Of a DNA stretch of 49,851 nt, positions 27,473 to 36,945 are shown one piece after another. This stretch comes from Chitinivibrionales bacterium (GTDB taxonomy: Bacteria; Fibrobacterota; Chitinivibrionia; Chitinivibrionales; JANQEN01), in assembly GCA_028278335.1 (NCBI GenBank), contig JANQEN010000243.1:1-49851 (forward strand), in the 5' to 3' direction. Position 1 is the stretch's first letter, and each line of letters opens with the position of its first letter. The notes beneath the pieces are model-generated. The model searched no databases. It was not told where the DNA came from and saw nothing but the letters and a program-made list of their open reading frames with translations. The position numbers and the translations under genes were made by a program.

Positions 27473-29122
27473 ATGGTAATTCGTCAATTTATTGTGTTAA
27501 GCTTATTAATTATACTTTCCTTCGGCTCATCCTCTTCTGGCTCAATTCCTCGGACCATAGCCTATCAAGGAATTCTTACTGATACAGCGGGAAACCCCCG
27601 GTCTGATGGCAACTATGTGCTAACCTTTTCCTTTTACGAATCAGAAGCTGGTGGTGCTGCTCTTTGGACACAAACCGACAACCTCTACGTCAGCCAGGGA
27701 ATGTTTGCTACCTTTTTAGGTGGCAAGACTCCCTTTACGGATAATATTACTTTTGATAAGCCATACTGGTTGGGAGTGTCAGTCAATGGTGCTACAGAAC
27801 TTACTCCTCGAGTACCCATCACCAGCGTTGGCTACTGCTTCTATGCACTTAGAGCGGATACTGCCCAATATGTAAAGGCTGAGAATGTACATGGTAAAGT
27901 GGCATCGGCCCATAAAGCAGATACCGCAGAAGTGGCAAAGGCAACAATCTCTGGCTCAGCAGATACCGCACAGTTTGCTGTAAATGCCAATGCTTTGAAT
28001 GGTCAGCCAGGGGAATTTTATCAAAATGCAACTAATATTGTTGCAGGAAAACTTAACGATACCTGCCTATCGGGTAATATCACAAAGCTTGGTCAAACAA
28101 TAGAGTCTGGAGAAATTGTCGATGGGGCAATACAAAGAGCAGATGTTGCCACTATATTTAAAGCACCCTATTCTGATACCGCTGATTTTGCCAGAATGAC
28201 AAGCGCAGGAAAAGTAGACTCTGCAAAGTATGCAGATACAGCTGTTGTGGCAAAAAAGGTTGTTACCTCGGGAGGAACCTTTGATGTGGAGGACACCTTA
28301 GAGTTTGGTGCAGCTAATGCACGACTATCAACATTAACAGATGCAACTCACCCTAGATTGAATAGAATAAACTTTACACTACCATCTCTCTCTAATGGTA
28401 CCTGTTTGCATCTTTCAGAGGATTCTTTGGCTGGTGTTTACGGTGGAAGCCTTGGGTTTGTTCCTCTTCATGGAAAAACAAGAGTAATGGAGTTTGGCTT
28501 TGGTATACCCCCCTATTTTGCTGGTGGTATTCGCCTCTTAGGACATTGCTGGGATCCATCGCAACACTCTGGCTCAGAAATCACTTTTCATACAAAACCA
28601 AGTATGAGTGGAGCCAATTATGAGGCAATTGAGCGGATGAGAATTGATCATTTTGGGAATGTAGGAATTGGGACTAGTACACCGACTGCAAAACTTCATG
28701 TTAATGGAAATATAATAACAAGTGGTGGAAGCAATATCAGTGCAGAGTACACACCTATTGAAGATGATAAAGTTAACATGTGGGGGTATCTAATTAACGT
28801 TGGAACATTCTACCACGGTAGTGGGAACAAATATCTTTATTTTAAACGGCCACATTCAAATTGTGTTGCTACAATTTACATTTATTGGAGTGCAAGGGTA
28901 AATAATAGACCTCAGGGAGGATTTACTGTAATAACAATGGGATCTTATGACAATGAAGCTACACCAATCATTTCTCATATGGGTGGTGATTCAAATCCAA
29001 GCTTAATATCAATTTCCATTACTGAATATCGTGTTGAATTACCTCATAATGCAAATCTTTTAGGGCAAGTATTTGTAATGGGTGAAAACGCTAGAGGAAT
29101 GCAATTTAAATTTACAGATTAA
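27473..29122 (+). CDS. Secreted tail-fibre-like surface protein with lectin-like C-terminus
   Basis: A 549-residue exported protein. A signal peptide (residues 1 to about 23) precedes a roughly 230-residue N-terminal region shared with the next gene: IPRTIAYQGILTDTAG, QGMFATFLGGKTPFTD, VPITSVGYCFYALRADTA. Short repeats of the form 'xADTAxxA' follow. Near residue 395 is the tail-fibre hallmark FGNVGIGTSTPTAKLHVNG. Unlike its neighbour it lacks a Peptidase S74 domain; it ends instead in about 120 residues rich in aromatics (YHGSGNKYLYFKRPHSNC) that resemble an H-type-lectin-like beta sandwich. The role is probably adhesion or a surface fibre; this is inferred. Confidence 0.65.
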   Translation: MVIRQFIVLSLLIILSFGSSSSGSIPRTIAYQGILTDTAGNPRSDGNYVLTFSFYESEAGGAALWTQTDNLYVSQGMFATFLGGKTPFTDNITFDKPYWLGVSVNGATELTPRVPITSVGYCFYALRADTAQYVKAENVHGKVASAHKADTAEVAKATISGSADTAQFAVNANALNGQPGEFYQNATNIVAGKLNDTCLSGNITKLGQTIESGEIVDGAIQRADVATIFKAPYSDTADFARMTSAGKVDSAKYADTAVVAKKVVTSGGTFDVEDTLEFGAANARLSTLTDATHPRLNRINFTLPSLSNGTCLHLSEDSLAGVYGGSLGFVPLHGKTRVMEFGFGIPPYFAGGIRLLGHCWDPSQHSGSEITFHTKPSMSGANYEAIERMRIDHFGNVGIGTSTPTAKLHVNGNIITSGGSNISAEYTPIEDDKVNMWGYLINVGTFYHGSGNKYLYFKRPHSNCVATIYIYWSARVNNRPQGGFTVITMGSYDNEATPIISHMGGDSNPSLISISITEYRVELPHNANLLGQVFVMGENARGMQFKFTD

Positions 29123-29175
29123 TTCTTCAAGATAGTATTAAACATATAAGCGAACATAAACTATTTGAGGTAATA

Positions 29176-31746
29176 ATGAACATAAACTATGTAAAAAAAA
29201 TCCAATTTGTTCTATTAGTAATTACAATTCAATTTGTTCTTTCCGCAATCCCACAAACAATAGCCTACCAAGGATTCCTTGCAGATACTCTCGGCAATCC
29301 CAAGCCTGACGGTAATTACTCCATTACCTTTTCTCTGTATGATTCAGAAGATGGATCAACCACCTTGTGGAGTCAGATAGATAATCTCTATGTTCGTCAG
29401 GGAATGTTTGCCACCTTTTTAGGGAGTAAATCGCCCTTTACCGATGATATAACTTTTAATAAGCCATACTGGTTGGGCATTTCTGTGAATGGTGCCTTGG
29501 AATTAAAGCCTCGTGTGCCAATCACCAGTGTTGGGTACTGTTTTTATGCACTTCGAGCTGATACGGCGCACCATGTTGATGGTAAGAATGTTCATGGGAA
29601 AGTGGCATTAGCACAAAAATCAGACACCGCTCAAGTTGCAAAGACTTCAATTGCAGGAAAATCTGATACGGCACTCTATTCTTTAAACAGTAAAACACTT
29701 AATGGACAGTTGGGGACGTTTTATCAGAATGCTTCAAACATTGTTGGTGGAAAACTCCATGACACCTGTTTATCGGTAAATATTTCAAAGCTTGGACAAA
29801 CAATAGAATCATCAGAACTCTTAGATGGCACTATAAGCCGAGCAGATGTGGCAAGCACTTTTAAGGCACCCTATGCTGACACTTCCGATGTTGCTAAACG
29901 GGTTATTTCTTCTGGTTCTGGCGTAAGCACTGATACAATTGTTGCAACTGCTATTAAAGCAAAAGATGTAAAAGGTTTGAAACTGGAAAATAGCAAAGGG
30001 CAGGGTGCTATTATTGATAGTAGCGGGAATATGGGCTTAGGCTTATCAACACCGGGAGAGAAGCTTCATGTTGGTGATGGGCACATATTAATTGAAGGCG
30101 GCGGCGAAACCTCTTTAATGATGAAACGGGATGTTACCTATACCGGTGGTCCTTCTGGAGAAAGTAAAAATCCCATCTTTATGGCAGGTAGAATCACTCA
30201 GGCCGGTGATGGTGATCCTGAGTATCGATTTTTATATAAAGACGATAACACCACAGAAGAGAAGACGGTGTTTGAATTTGACCGCAAAGGAATTGTTGCA
30301 TCGGTCAAACCAGGTTATGGCAGCCATTTTGAAGGGTTCATTGGTGGTGAGCCTGAGCCGCTCTTTCGTTTAAACTCCTATCCTTCAATGCAATTAGAGC
30401 TCGGAGGTGGTGGGGATACCCTCACCGATGTCATTATACGCAGAAGTTTTGCCAACACCTTATCCTTTTTAACTGGGGGTACTGAGAGGATGAGGATTAA
30501 TCCGAATGGGTTTATTGGGATAGGAACAGATAACCCTGTTCGAAAATTTCATATAGTCACTTCGGAAGGGAGCCCTTCATCATTGAGACTGGAAGCTCAA
30601 TCATCTACAAACAATGCAAATGTTGAGTTGTTTACAAATGATTATAAATGGGGAGTTTACAATAGAAATAATGGAAACGATCAGTTTCAAATTATGGATG
30701 TTACAAAAGATTCTGTGAGGCTGGCTATAAGTAAAAATGGTAACATAGGAATTGGCACAACTAACCCCAAAAGTAACCTACATATCGATGGAAGAAATTA
30801 TCACAGCCATATATATGTAGATGGAAATTCTGGGTGGAATCATGGCTTTACACATGCACTGAGCAATGACCCCATCTGGACAACACAGATTGTTGGTGAT
30901 GGAACCAATCGATATCGAATATATGGCTATAATGATAATATCGAAGCATTTTCAATATTGCCAAATGGCAATATTGGAATTGGAACAGATACTCCACATT
31001 CAAAATTGCATATTAAGGAAGACAGCAAGAGTGAGTTTGAAGGAACAGATATTAATTATATGGGTAGTAATATTGTTTTGGAAGGGAGTGAGCCTGGAAG
31101 AACACCTGGTCGAGGACCTTCATTAACGTTTGCATTTCCTACTTCAACTCAGGGTGAAGGTTTATGGGAGCAAGCCAGAATTTTGGCAACACCAGAAAAT
31201 TCAAGTAGCAATAGTGCCCAAGGAAGACTTTATTTACAAGTACGAGATATGTATAATCCACCCGGTGTGGGTGGAACTTGGAATTGGCGCACTGGTTTGA
31301 TGATAAGCTCTTCTGGAAATGTTGGTATCGAGTCAACCAACCCTCAATATAAATTGGATGTAAATGGAACAATAAGGGGGAATAATGTTGCTCCTTCTGA
31401 TAAAAGATATAAGAAAGAAATAATTCCTTTAAAAGATTTGATTTCTAGTGTGTCGAAATTACAGGGTGTCTCTTTCCTTTGGAATAATGATAAATTTCCT
31501 GAGAAATGTTTTCCACCAGGAAAGCAATTTGGGTTCCTCGCCCAAGATGTAGAAGAGGTTTTCCCAGAATTAGTGAAAACTGATGGCGAAGGGTTTAAAT
31601 GTCTCTCATATGACAAACTCACCGCGGTACTTGTCGAGGCAATAAAGGAGCAGCAAACCCAGATAGAATCATACAAAGAAAAACTGGATAAGCAACAGAA
31701 TCAGATAGATGCATTGTTTTCACATATTGGATTGGATGCACAGTGA
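29176..31746 (+). CDS. Secreted tail-fibre-like protein with Peptidase S74 intramolecular chaperone domain
   Basis: An 856-residue paralog of the preceding gene with the same N-terminal region (IPQTIAYQGFLADT, GMFATFLGSKSPFTD, VPITSVGYCFYALRADTA). It has five units of the tail-fibre type 'xxGIGTxxPxxKLHIxG', between residues about 285 and 735. From Ser741 (SDKRYKKEI) it carries a Peptidase S74 domain, in which a Ser-Lys pair cleaves the domain off after it has trimerised the fibre; FGFLAQDVEEVFPELV is the family's second signature. A predicted coiled coil (IKEQQTQIESYKEKLDKQQ) ends the protein. It is expected to be a trimeric surface fibre, matured by self-cleavage. A GC hairpin with T-run follows at 31881. 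Confidence 0.85.
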   Translation: MNINYVKKIQFVLLVITIQFVLSAIPQTIAYQGFLADTLGNPKPDGNYSITFSLYDSEDGSTTLWSQIDNLYVRQGMFATFLGSKSPFTDDITFNKPYWLGISVNGALELKPRVPITSVGYCFYALRADTAHHVDGKNVHGKVALAQKSDTAQVAKTSIAGKSDTALYSLNSKTLNGQLGTFYQNASNIVGGKLHDTCLSVNISKLGQTIESSELLDGTISRADVASTFKAPYADTSDVAKRVISSGSGVSTDTIVATAIKAKDVKGLKLENSKGQGAIIDSSGNMGLGLSTPGEKLHVGDGHILIEGGGETSLMMKRDVTYTGGPSGESKNPIFMAGRITQAGDGDPEYRFLYKDDNTTEEKTVFEFDRKGIVASVKPGYGSHFEGFIGGEPEPLFRLNSYPSMQLELGGGGDTLTDVIIRRSFANTLSFLTGGTERMRINPNGFIGIGTDNPVRKFHIVTSEGSPSSLRLEAQSSTNNANVELFTNDYKWGVYNRNNGNDQFQIMDVTKDSVRLAISKNGNIGIGTTNPKSNLHIDGRNYHSHIYVDGNSGWNHGFTHALSNDPIWTTQIVGDGTNRYRIYGYNDNIEAFSILPNGNIGIGTDTPHSKLHIKEDSKSEFEGTDINYMGSNIVLEGSEPGRTPGRGPSLTFAFPTSTQGEGLWEQARILATPENSSSNSAQGRLYLQVRDMYNPPGVGGTWNWRTGLMISSSGNVGIESTNPQYKLDVNGTIRGNNVAPSDKRYKKEIIPLKDLISSVSKLQGVSFLWNNDKFPEKCFPPGKQFGFLAQDVEEVFPELVKTDGEGFKCLSYDKLTAVLVEAIKEQQTQIESYKEKLDKQQNQIDALFSHIGLDAQ

Positions 31747-31880
31747 CCCTAAAGAGGGGAATCAGCAAGATCACCTGAGGGCTTTTGTTATCTGTCAGCA
31801 CTTCATGATTTGGTTAGCCGTTTAGGCTAAACAGATCTTGGGGTTGCAGGCAGTTAAAAAGCGCGAGGGTAGCTTGCTGT

Positions 31881-31908
31881 GGGGGACACCTCCCCCGATT
31901 GCTTTTTT
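31881..31908 (+). terminator. Probable intrinsic terminator after the S74 fibre gene
   Basis: GGGGGA (31881-31886) and TCCCCC (31891-31896) form a strong stem with a CACC loop, followed after six bases by TTTTTT (31903-31908). It lies about 135 bases downstream of the fibre gene's stop. A smaller TTAGCC/GGCTAA hairpin is at 31814-31830. Confidence 0.5.
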
Positions 31909-31935
31909 AAAAGAATTAGGCTTAGCACTACATTA

Positions 31936-31964
31936 GATTTCCGCTAAAAGCCTGCGGGAATGAC
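31936..31964. repeat. Short interspersed palindromic repeat (GCTAAAAGCCTGCGGGAATGAC type)
   Basis: Read on the minus strand it is GTCATTCCCGCAGGCTTTTAGCGGAAATC, close to the ATTCCCGC...AGCGGGAAT repeat that I recall from many bacterial intergenic regions. One arm has a single change (GGAAAT for GGGAAT). Confidence 0.5.
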
Positions 31965-31997
31965 GATTAATAATATTTACATTAAGGAACTAATACT

Positions 31998-32969
31998 ATG
32001 AACCATCAGAAAACAAAAATATCAGTATTACTGCTTTTTATTTTTGGATTAGTAGGAAATCCGATAGTTGCTGAGACCCATTTAAAGGGTGAGATTGGTG
32101 ACAAGGAGTTTACTGCAGCGGGAAACCCACATGTTGTAGACAGCGTGCTTACGGTTGCCAAGGGATCAACGGTAATAATTAAAGAGGGGGTTTGCTTTAT
32201 CTTCAAACCCTATACAGGTCTTGATGTGTTTGGCAATATTGTTGTGGAAGGGACAAAGGAGAAACCGGTGGCCTTTTCTTCGATCAATGATGCCGAGTAT
32301 AGTGATTTTGCAGAAAGCTTTCCTGGGGCCTTTGATTGGAATGGCATCTCTATAGAGAATCGTGAGGGAAAGGCAACCTTTAAGAATTTTAAGGTCTCCT
32401 ACTCAATTTATGGCATCAAATCAAAGAACAAACAGGTAGTGATCCATAATGGTATGTTCTCTCAAAATGGACAGTTTAACTTTACCATACACGACAAGGT
32501 GATCAAGGTTCCCAACAACCTGGTTTTCTTTTACAACTCGGAACCAGAAAAAGTTGTCCTTGCTAAACCAGTGCAGGATACGATTATCAATACACCGCGA
32601 GATCCTAAAAAGATACGCCGGATCATTGGGGCTATTGGAGCTGGTGCTGGGCTTGTTGCCTGCGGGGTTGGTAGTTACTATGCCTATGATGCTGGTCAGC
32701 AGTATGATGACTATGATGAAACCTCCTATGCCAATTATGCGCGGCGTGTCGCTGAGTATGGAAAGTATGAGGATGCACGGACCTACTCGATTATTTCATT
32801 ACCAACCGGCATAACCTTTGTGCTTGCTGGAGCTGCGACCTTTTTCTTTGATGAGATACTCTATGGATTTCGAGCATTACGAGATAAAAGAAAGAGCAAA
32901 TCTACCATAAAGGTTTCTGGAGTACCAACCTTCCAGGGTGGTGCTGTGGTACTTACTCTCTCATTTTAA
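31998..32969 (+). CDS. Exported beta-helix-like protein with C-terminal membrane segments
   Basis: A 323-residue protein with a signal peptide (residues 1-25, cleavage after Ile-Val-Ala). Residues about 40-170 read like a short right-handed beta-helix (VAKGSTVIIKEGVCFIF, GLDVFGNIVVEGTKEKPVAFSS, DWNGISIENREG). Two hydrophobic segments, about 207-230 (IIGAIGAGAGLVACGVG) and 264-288 (IISLPTGITFVLAGAATFFF), could anchor it, separated by a Tyr/Asp-rich loop. Not assigned to a named family. It is the first of three closely spaced plus-strand genes with gaps of about 30 bases, probably an operon of envelope proteins. Confidence 0.55.
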   Translation: MNHQKTKISVLLLFIFGLVGNPIVAETHLKGEIGDKEFTAAGNPHVVDSVLTVAKGSTVIIKEGVCFIFKPYTGLDVFGNIVVEGTKEKPVAFSSINDAEYSDFAESFPGAFDWNGISIENREGKATFKNFKVSYSIYGIKSKNKQVVIHNGMFSQNGQFNFTIHDKVIKVPNNLVFFYNSEPEKVVLAKPVQDTIINTPRDPKKIRRIIGAIGAGAGLVACGVGSYYAYDAGQQYDDYDETSYANYARRVAEYGKYEDARTYSIISLPTGITFVLAGAATFFFDEILYGFRALRDKRKSKSTIKVSGVPTFQGGAVVLTLSF

Positions 32970-33000
32970 AACCAATGCATTAAAAGCTTAAGGAATAGAT

Positions 33001-33804
33001 ATGAAAAGACAAAGTAACAATACAAGGACATTGAGGCAATACTTACTGCTCCTTTTTACCTTGATGCTGGTCATTACGAGTATCACCCAGTGTAGAAAAA
33101 AGCCCTTTGTCAACCCTCTGGATCCCAATGATCCTGACTATGAAAAGCCGCGGTTGATCTATCTCTCGCTGATTGATAGTACGGTGCTTACAACCGACAC
33201 CCTCTCAATCACCTGGGAATCAAACTTCCCCGCACTCTGTGAATACGCCTATCGATACAGTGCAACTACTCCTTGGAGTAATTGGGTTTTGGACACCACC
33301 CTCTTTGACCTTATTGCCGATGGAGACTACCACTTTGAGATAGCCACGCGCTACCAGGGAATGAGTGACACAACCATTGCTGCTGCTCGATTTACCATTC
33401 ATTCTTTAGACCAATCTGCGGTGTTTTGTGCGCCCCGCACACAGACAGTATCCAATGCAATGCCCCTTGCAACAATTACTCTACAGGGTAAATACCTTGA
33501 TACCTGCACAGCCATAGAGATCAAGGTGAAGCCTGTACTTATAAAATCTGCTCGACTTGCTGATGGCACAGCCACCGGGAGCTTTGTCTTTGCAAAGGAT
33601 AGTATTGTTACCCTTGGTATTGGTCCCAATGATTCACCCATTCAGGGAACCATGCCTTTGGTTACCATGGAGGTGTATCCCCTTGGTCCACAGGATACCA
33701 CCGAATGTTTTATAACGGTGCTCTGCGCTAAACGAGTCAACGATACTGTTTCAGACACAATCTCAGTAAATCAGGTAAAAGGCTGTTTTATTATTCGGAA
33801 GTAA
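33001..33804 (+). CDS. Probable lipoprotein with fibronectin/Ig-like domain
   Basis: A 267-residue protein with a hydrophobic N-terminus ending in SITQC, a possible lipobox with Cys31, although Gln at -1 is atypical. The mature part begins RKKPFVNPLDPNDPDYEKP, a phrase type common in Fibrobacterota-like lipoproteins, then a fibronectin-III/Ig-like stretch (TLSITWESNFPALCEYAYRYS...PWSNW) and a second beta domain. Function unknown. It sits between the beta-helix-like gene and the 991-residue secreted protein, 31 and 28 bases apart respectively, so it is probably translated from the same messenger. Confidence 0.55.
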   Translation: MKRQSNNTRTLRQYLLLLFTLMLVITSITQCRKKPFVNPLDPNDPDYEKPRLIYLSLIDSTVLTTDTLSITWESNFPALCEYAYRYSATTPWSNWVLDTTLFDLIADGDYHFEIATRYQGMSDTTIAAARFTIHSLDQSAVFCAPRTQTVSNAMPLATITLQGKYLDTCTAIEIKVKPVLIKSARLADGTATGSFVFAKDSIVTLGIGPNDSPIQGTMPLVTMEVYPLGPQDTTECFITVLCAKRVNDTVSDTISVNQVKGCFIIRK

Positions 33805-33832
33805 GCAACCGCTTTACACAAGGATTATATAG

Positions 33833-36808
33833 ATGAATAGAAAAAGAAATGTTATTATACTCACACTGGCACTGTGTCTTTTAAGTGTTTTTGTGAGTAT
33901 GGCCAATACCAAAGTTCCCGCCTCTCTCTTCTCCTCCGGTCAAGAAACTCCCACTGATGGAAGTACACTCATGATACCTTCCCTCGTTGGTCAAACCATG
34001 ATGGGTGCTACGAAAAACGACAACCTTATGGTTGGCAGTGGCTATTTTAGCCTCTCTATAATACAGCAGGCTATTATCAATGATCCGCCACGTATTCTCT
34101 CTGCTGCTGTTGATACGGCCTACAAGGGGCTTTACTATAAATATAAAGCGGTTGCTGCTGATCCTGACAATGAGGCCCTGGTATTCTCCTTTCATAATTT
34201 GCCCTATGGTTTTGTTTGCCAGGGAGATTCTGTTTACTCCTTTACAGTATTACAAAATGTGGACACCTCCTTTACGGTGATTGTTTCTGATGGGAGCCTT
34301 GCGGACACTCTCTTTGTATCTCTTGTTGTGTCGCAACAGGTTAAGCCCTTTACTATTACCAGTCCCAGTTTGGATACTGCTGTGGAGGATCAAAAGTATG
34401 TATACACCCCTACCTCTAATTATGACAACGATCCTGATGTAACTATCGAGTATGATTATCGCTATAGCTTTTATCCGGCCTGGTTGTCACCGGTGATTGG
34501 CGCAAATGGTCGCACCACTCTGGTGGGGACACCTTTAGAGGGTGACACTTCAACACAATTTATTGTCAAGGCAATCAATAAGGCTGACACAACAACACCG
34601 CTTGGTATTAAAGAGGTCTCTCTTATCGTGGTTCCGATTAATGACGCACCGCAGCTTACCTTACCAACGTCCCTCTCTGCCATTGCTGGGAAGGAGTTTG
34701 TCTATCAGATCCAAGCAACCGATGTGGATGATACGCTCCTTATATTTGAGTTACTTAAAAAGCCGGATACCATGACTATAAGCACAAAGGGAGTGCTAAG
34801 CTCTTGGATTCCCCATGACTCATTAATAGGATCAACAGACACCGTAGTGGTAATGGTAAAAGATCCTCATGGCGCCGCAGATACCGGAAGCTTTACTGTC
34901 AAGATTATTGCTGAGGGAACACCCTATTGTAGTAATGTTGGGCCCATTGATTCAATTTCCAGAGATACCATTGCCATTCCCTTTGTGCTTGTTGATAAAA
35001 ATTATGACACTCTTTCTCTATCAGTAAACTATGTTCTTCCTGATGGCACTATTAAAACACCAAAATCACTGTTAGGTAAAACCATAGGCATTGATTCCAG
35101 TGGTTATGCAAGCACGCTCTATTGGCTCTCCGAGGACGACTTTTCTGACACACTCATTGACTCAGTTCTTTTAGAGGTTATTCCGCAGGATAAGCAGAGT
35201 GCAGGACCACCCTTTCGGACTAATTGGTTCTCCATAAATAATACCAAGGCCTTGACTGTCGCTCATGTCTCTCCTGTGCCAGGACAATTGGTCTCTTCAG
35301 TTACCGCAAAATCAATTGCACTTACCTTTGATGGACCGTTGATTGATACGGCCCTCCTTGATCAATCGTCAATTTCTATTGTGGGAAGTGTTAGCGGTCC
35401 CTTAGCCTATGCTATGACAAAATCGCCAACCGTCATTGGCTGTGTTCTTCAAGAGTTTCCCCATGGTGGAGAAATTCTTTCTGTTACAGCCAGCGGTGCC
35501 ATTGCTGATATTCACAAAAAAACCTTAGATGGGAACAATAATGGCCTCTTTGAGGGACCCGGTATTGATGATTATACAGCAACCGTCTCTATTGCAAAGC
35601 TCGGTGATTTTGACAAGAATGATACGCTGGGTAGTGCCGTAGACCTTAGCTATCTTGCAGCCTATTGGTATGGTAGTGCAACTGACAGTATAAAGCCTGA
35701 TAGTATTGCCAAGGTTGAGATTGGCCCGGCCCAGGGTACAACACCCTATCTTAAGGTGTCTCCTGACTCTCTGTTTAACTTTGCTGATATCTGTACCTAT
35801 TTGCAGATGTGGTATTGGTATGCCAATAACGCTGTGGGCAATACCACGAAAAGGTCACTTGTCAACGTTAGCGATTATTCGTCCCTGATATGCACAGAGC
35901 ATGCTGTTTCAGGAGAGGCCAAGCAAGCACCCCTTTCCTTTGAATCATCTAACTACAATAATGATAAGGCTAAGCAGACTGTTCAAATAATCCATGGCAA
36001 GGAAAACACACTGCAGTTGCTCTTGTCAGTGCGAGCGGTTTCTGCTTTAGTTGCTAGCGAGTATACACTTTGCTATAGGGCAGAGGACCTTACCTTTATC
36101 AAAACTGCACGGAATAATTCTCTGCTTGCCCAGGGAGCGGCTGATCTGTTGGTGTTGGAGCAGAAACAGCCGGGCTATACAAAAGTGAGCCTTGCTCGTC
36201 TTGCTCAAAAGAATTTGGCTGTTTCTGGCAAAGGAGAAATAGTCTCTCTATTCTTTAAAAAAGAGAATGCCACTGTTGCGCCTATATCTATTGTATATAG
36301 CCTCGTTAACAAAGAGCATCAAGCTATCGAAGCAGGAAGGATGTCTCTATCTGCAGAAGACCTTCGCAATGGCTCGGACCTTACCTTAGTAAAGGCCTTT
36401 GATCTTTCTGTTATACCAAACCCTATGATTCCTGCCAGTCAACCATCGCAATCAGCTCTTCAGCTCGTTTCAACCGCTCGGTTAAAAAGTCAACGCCATG
36501 CGGAAGGGACCTTTATTGCCATTTATGTGCCAACCCATATTAAGGAACAACTGAAAAACAATCATCTCTCTAACCTTACTGTTTCGCTTTCAATCTATGA
36601 TCCTCTTGGCAATACGGTTATGCAAAGAGAATCACCCAATGCCGAACGTTTGCTTGCTACCATTAAGTCAAATGAGCATATGGGCTTCTTTTGGAATGGA
36701 GCGAATAGAAATAATCGCAAAGTTCGAAAAGGAACCTATCTAGTATTAATGCGATGGCAGACAGATTTTCAGAGTGGCGTGGTGCGGGAGTTTGTTGGGG
36801 TAAGGTAG
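33833..36808 (+). CDS. Large secreted protein with cadherin/Ig-like repeats, dockerin-like motif and FlgD-like C-terminus
   Basis: A 991-residue exported protein: signal peptide at 1-24, then several cadherin/Ig-like units ('NDPPRILS', 'PLVFSFxxLP', 'NDAPQLTLPTSLSAIAGKEF', each with VxDxxGxxDTxxFxV) to about residue 590. Around 592-612 is GDFDKNDTLGSAVDLSYLAAYW, a single calcium-loop-like motif similar to half of a type I dockerin. A cohesin-like or beta-sandwich domain follows (about 715-850). From about 860 (VIPNPMIP) it ends in a FlgD-like Ig fold (FWNGANRNNRKVRKGTYLVLMRW), the kind of C-terminus used as a sorting or attachment region in FCB bacteria. Probably a cell-surface scaffold or matrix protein; substrate unknown. 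Confidence 0.65.
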   Translation: MNRKRNVIILTLALCLLSVFVSMANTKVPASLFSSGQETPTDGSTLMIPSLVGQTMMGATKNDNLMVGSGYFSLSIIQQAIINDPPRILSAAVDTAYKGLYYKYKAVAADPDNEALVFSFHNLPYGFVCQGDSVYSFTVLQNVDTSFTVIVSDGSLADTLFVSLVVSQQVKPFTITSPSLDTAVEDQKYVYTPTSNYDNDPDVTIEYDYRYSFYPAWLSPVIGANGRTTLVGTPLEGDTSTQFIVKAINKADTTTPLGIKEVSLIVVPINDAPQLTLPTSLSAIAGKEFVYQIQATDVDDTLLIFELLKKPDTMTISTKGVLSSWIPHDSLIGSTDTVVVMVKDPHGAADTGSFTVKIIAEGTPYCSNVGPIDSISRDTIAIPFVLVDKNYDTLSLSVNYVLPDGTIKTPKSLLGKTIGIDSSGYASTLYWLSEDDFSDTLIDSVLLEVIPQDKQSAGPPFRTNWFSINNTKALTVAHVSPVPGQLVSSVTAKSIALTFDGPLIDTALLDQSSISIVGSVSGPLAYAMTKSPTVIGCVLQEFPHGGEILSVTASGAIADIHKKTLDGNNNGLFEGPGIDDYTATVSIAKLGDFDKNDTLGSAVDLSYLAAYWYGSATDSIKPDSIAKVEIGPAQGTTPYLKVSPDSLFNFADICTYLQMWYWYANNAVGNTTKRSLVNVSDYSSLICTEHAVSGEAKQAPLSFESSNYNNDKAKQTVQIIHGKENTLQLLLSVRAVSALVASEYTLCYRAEDLTFIKTARNNSLLAQGAADLLVLEQKQPGYTKVSLARLAQKNLAVSGKGEIVSLFFKKENATVAPISIVYSLVNKEHQAIEAGRMSLSAEDLRNGSDLTLVKAFDLSVIPNPMIPASQPSQSALQLVSTARLKSQRHAEGTFIAIYVPTHIKEQLKNNHLSNLTVSLSIYDPLGNTVMQRESPNAERLLATIKSNEHMGFFWNGANRNNRKVRKGTYLVLMRWQTDFQSGVVREFVGVR

Positions 36809-36945
36809 TTGACCCTGAATAAATTTGAGTGAAGAAATAGAGAGGTAATAATGTTATAGACAAAATCCATACTTTTTATTATAATTTATAGTATTGGCTG
36901 TTCATTAGAAAGATTTTCATAACAATTAATATTAGGGAGTGCATT

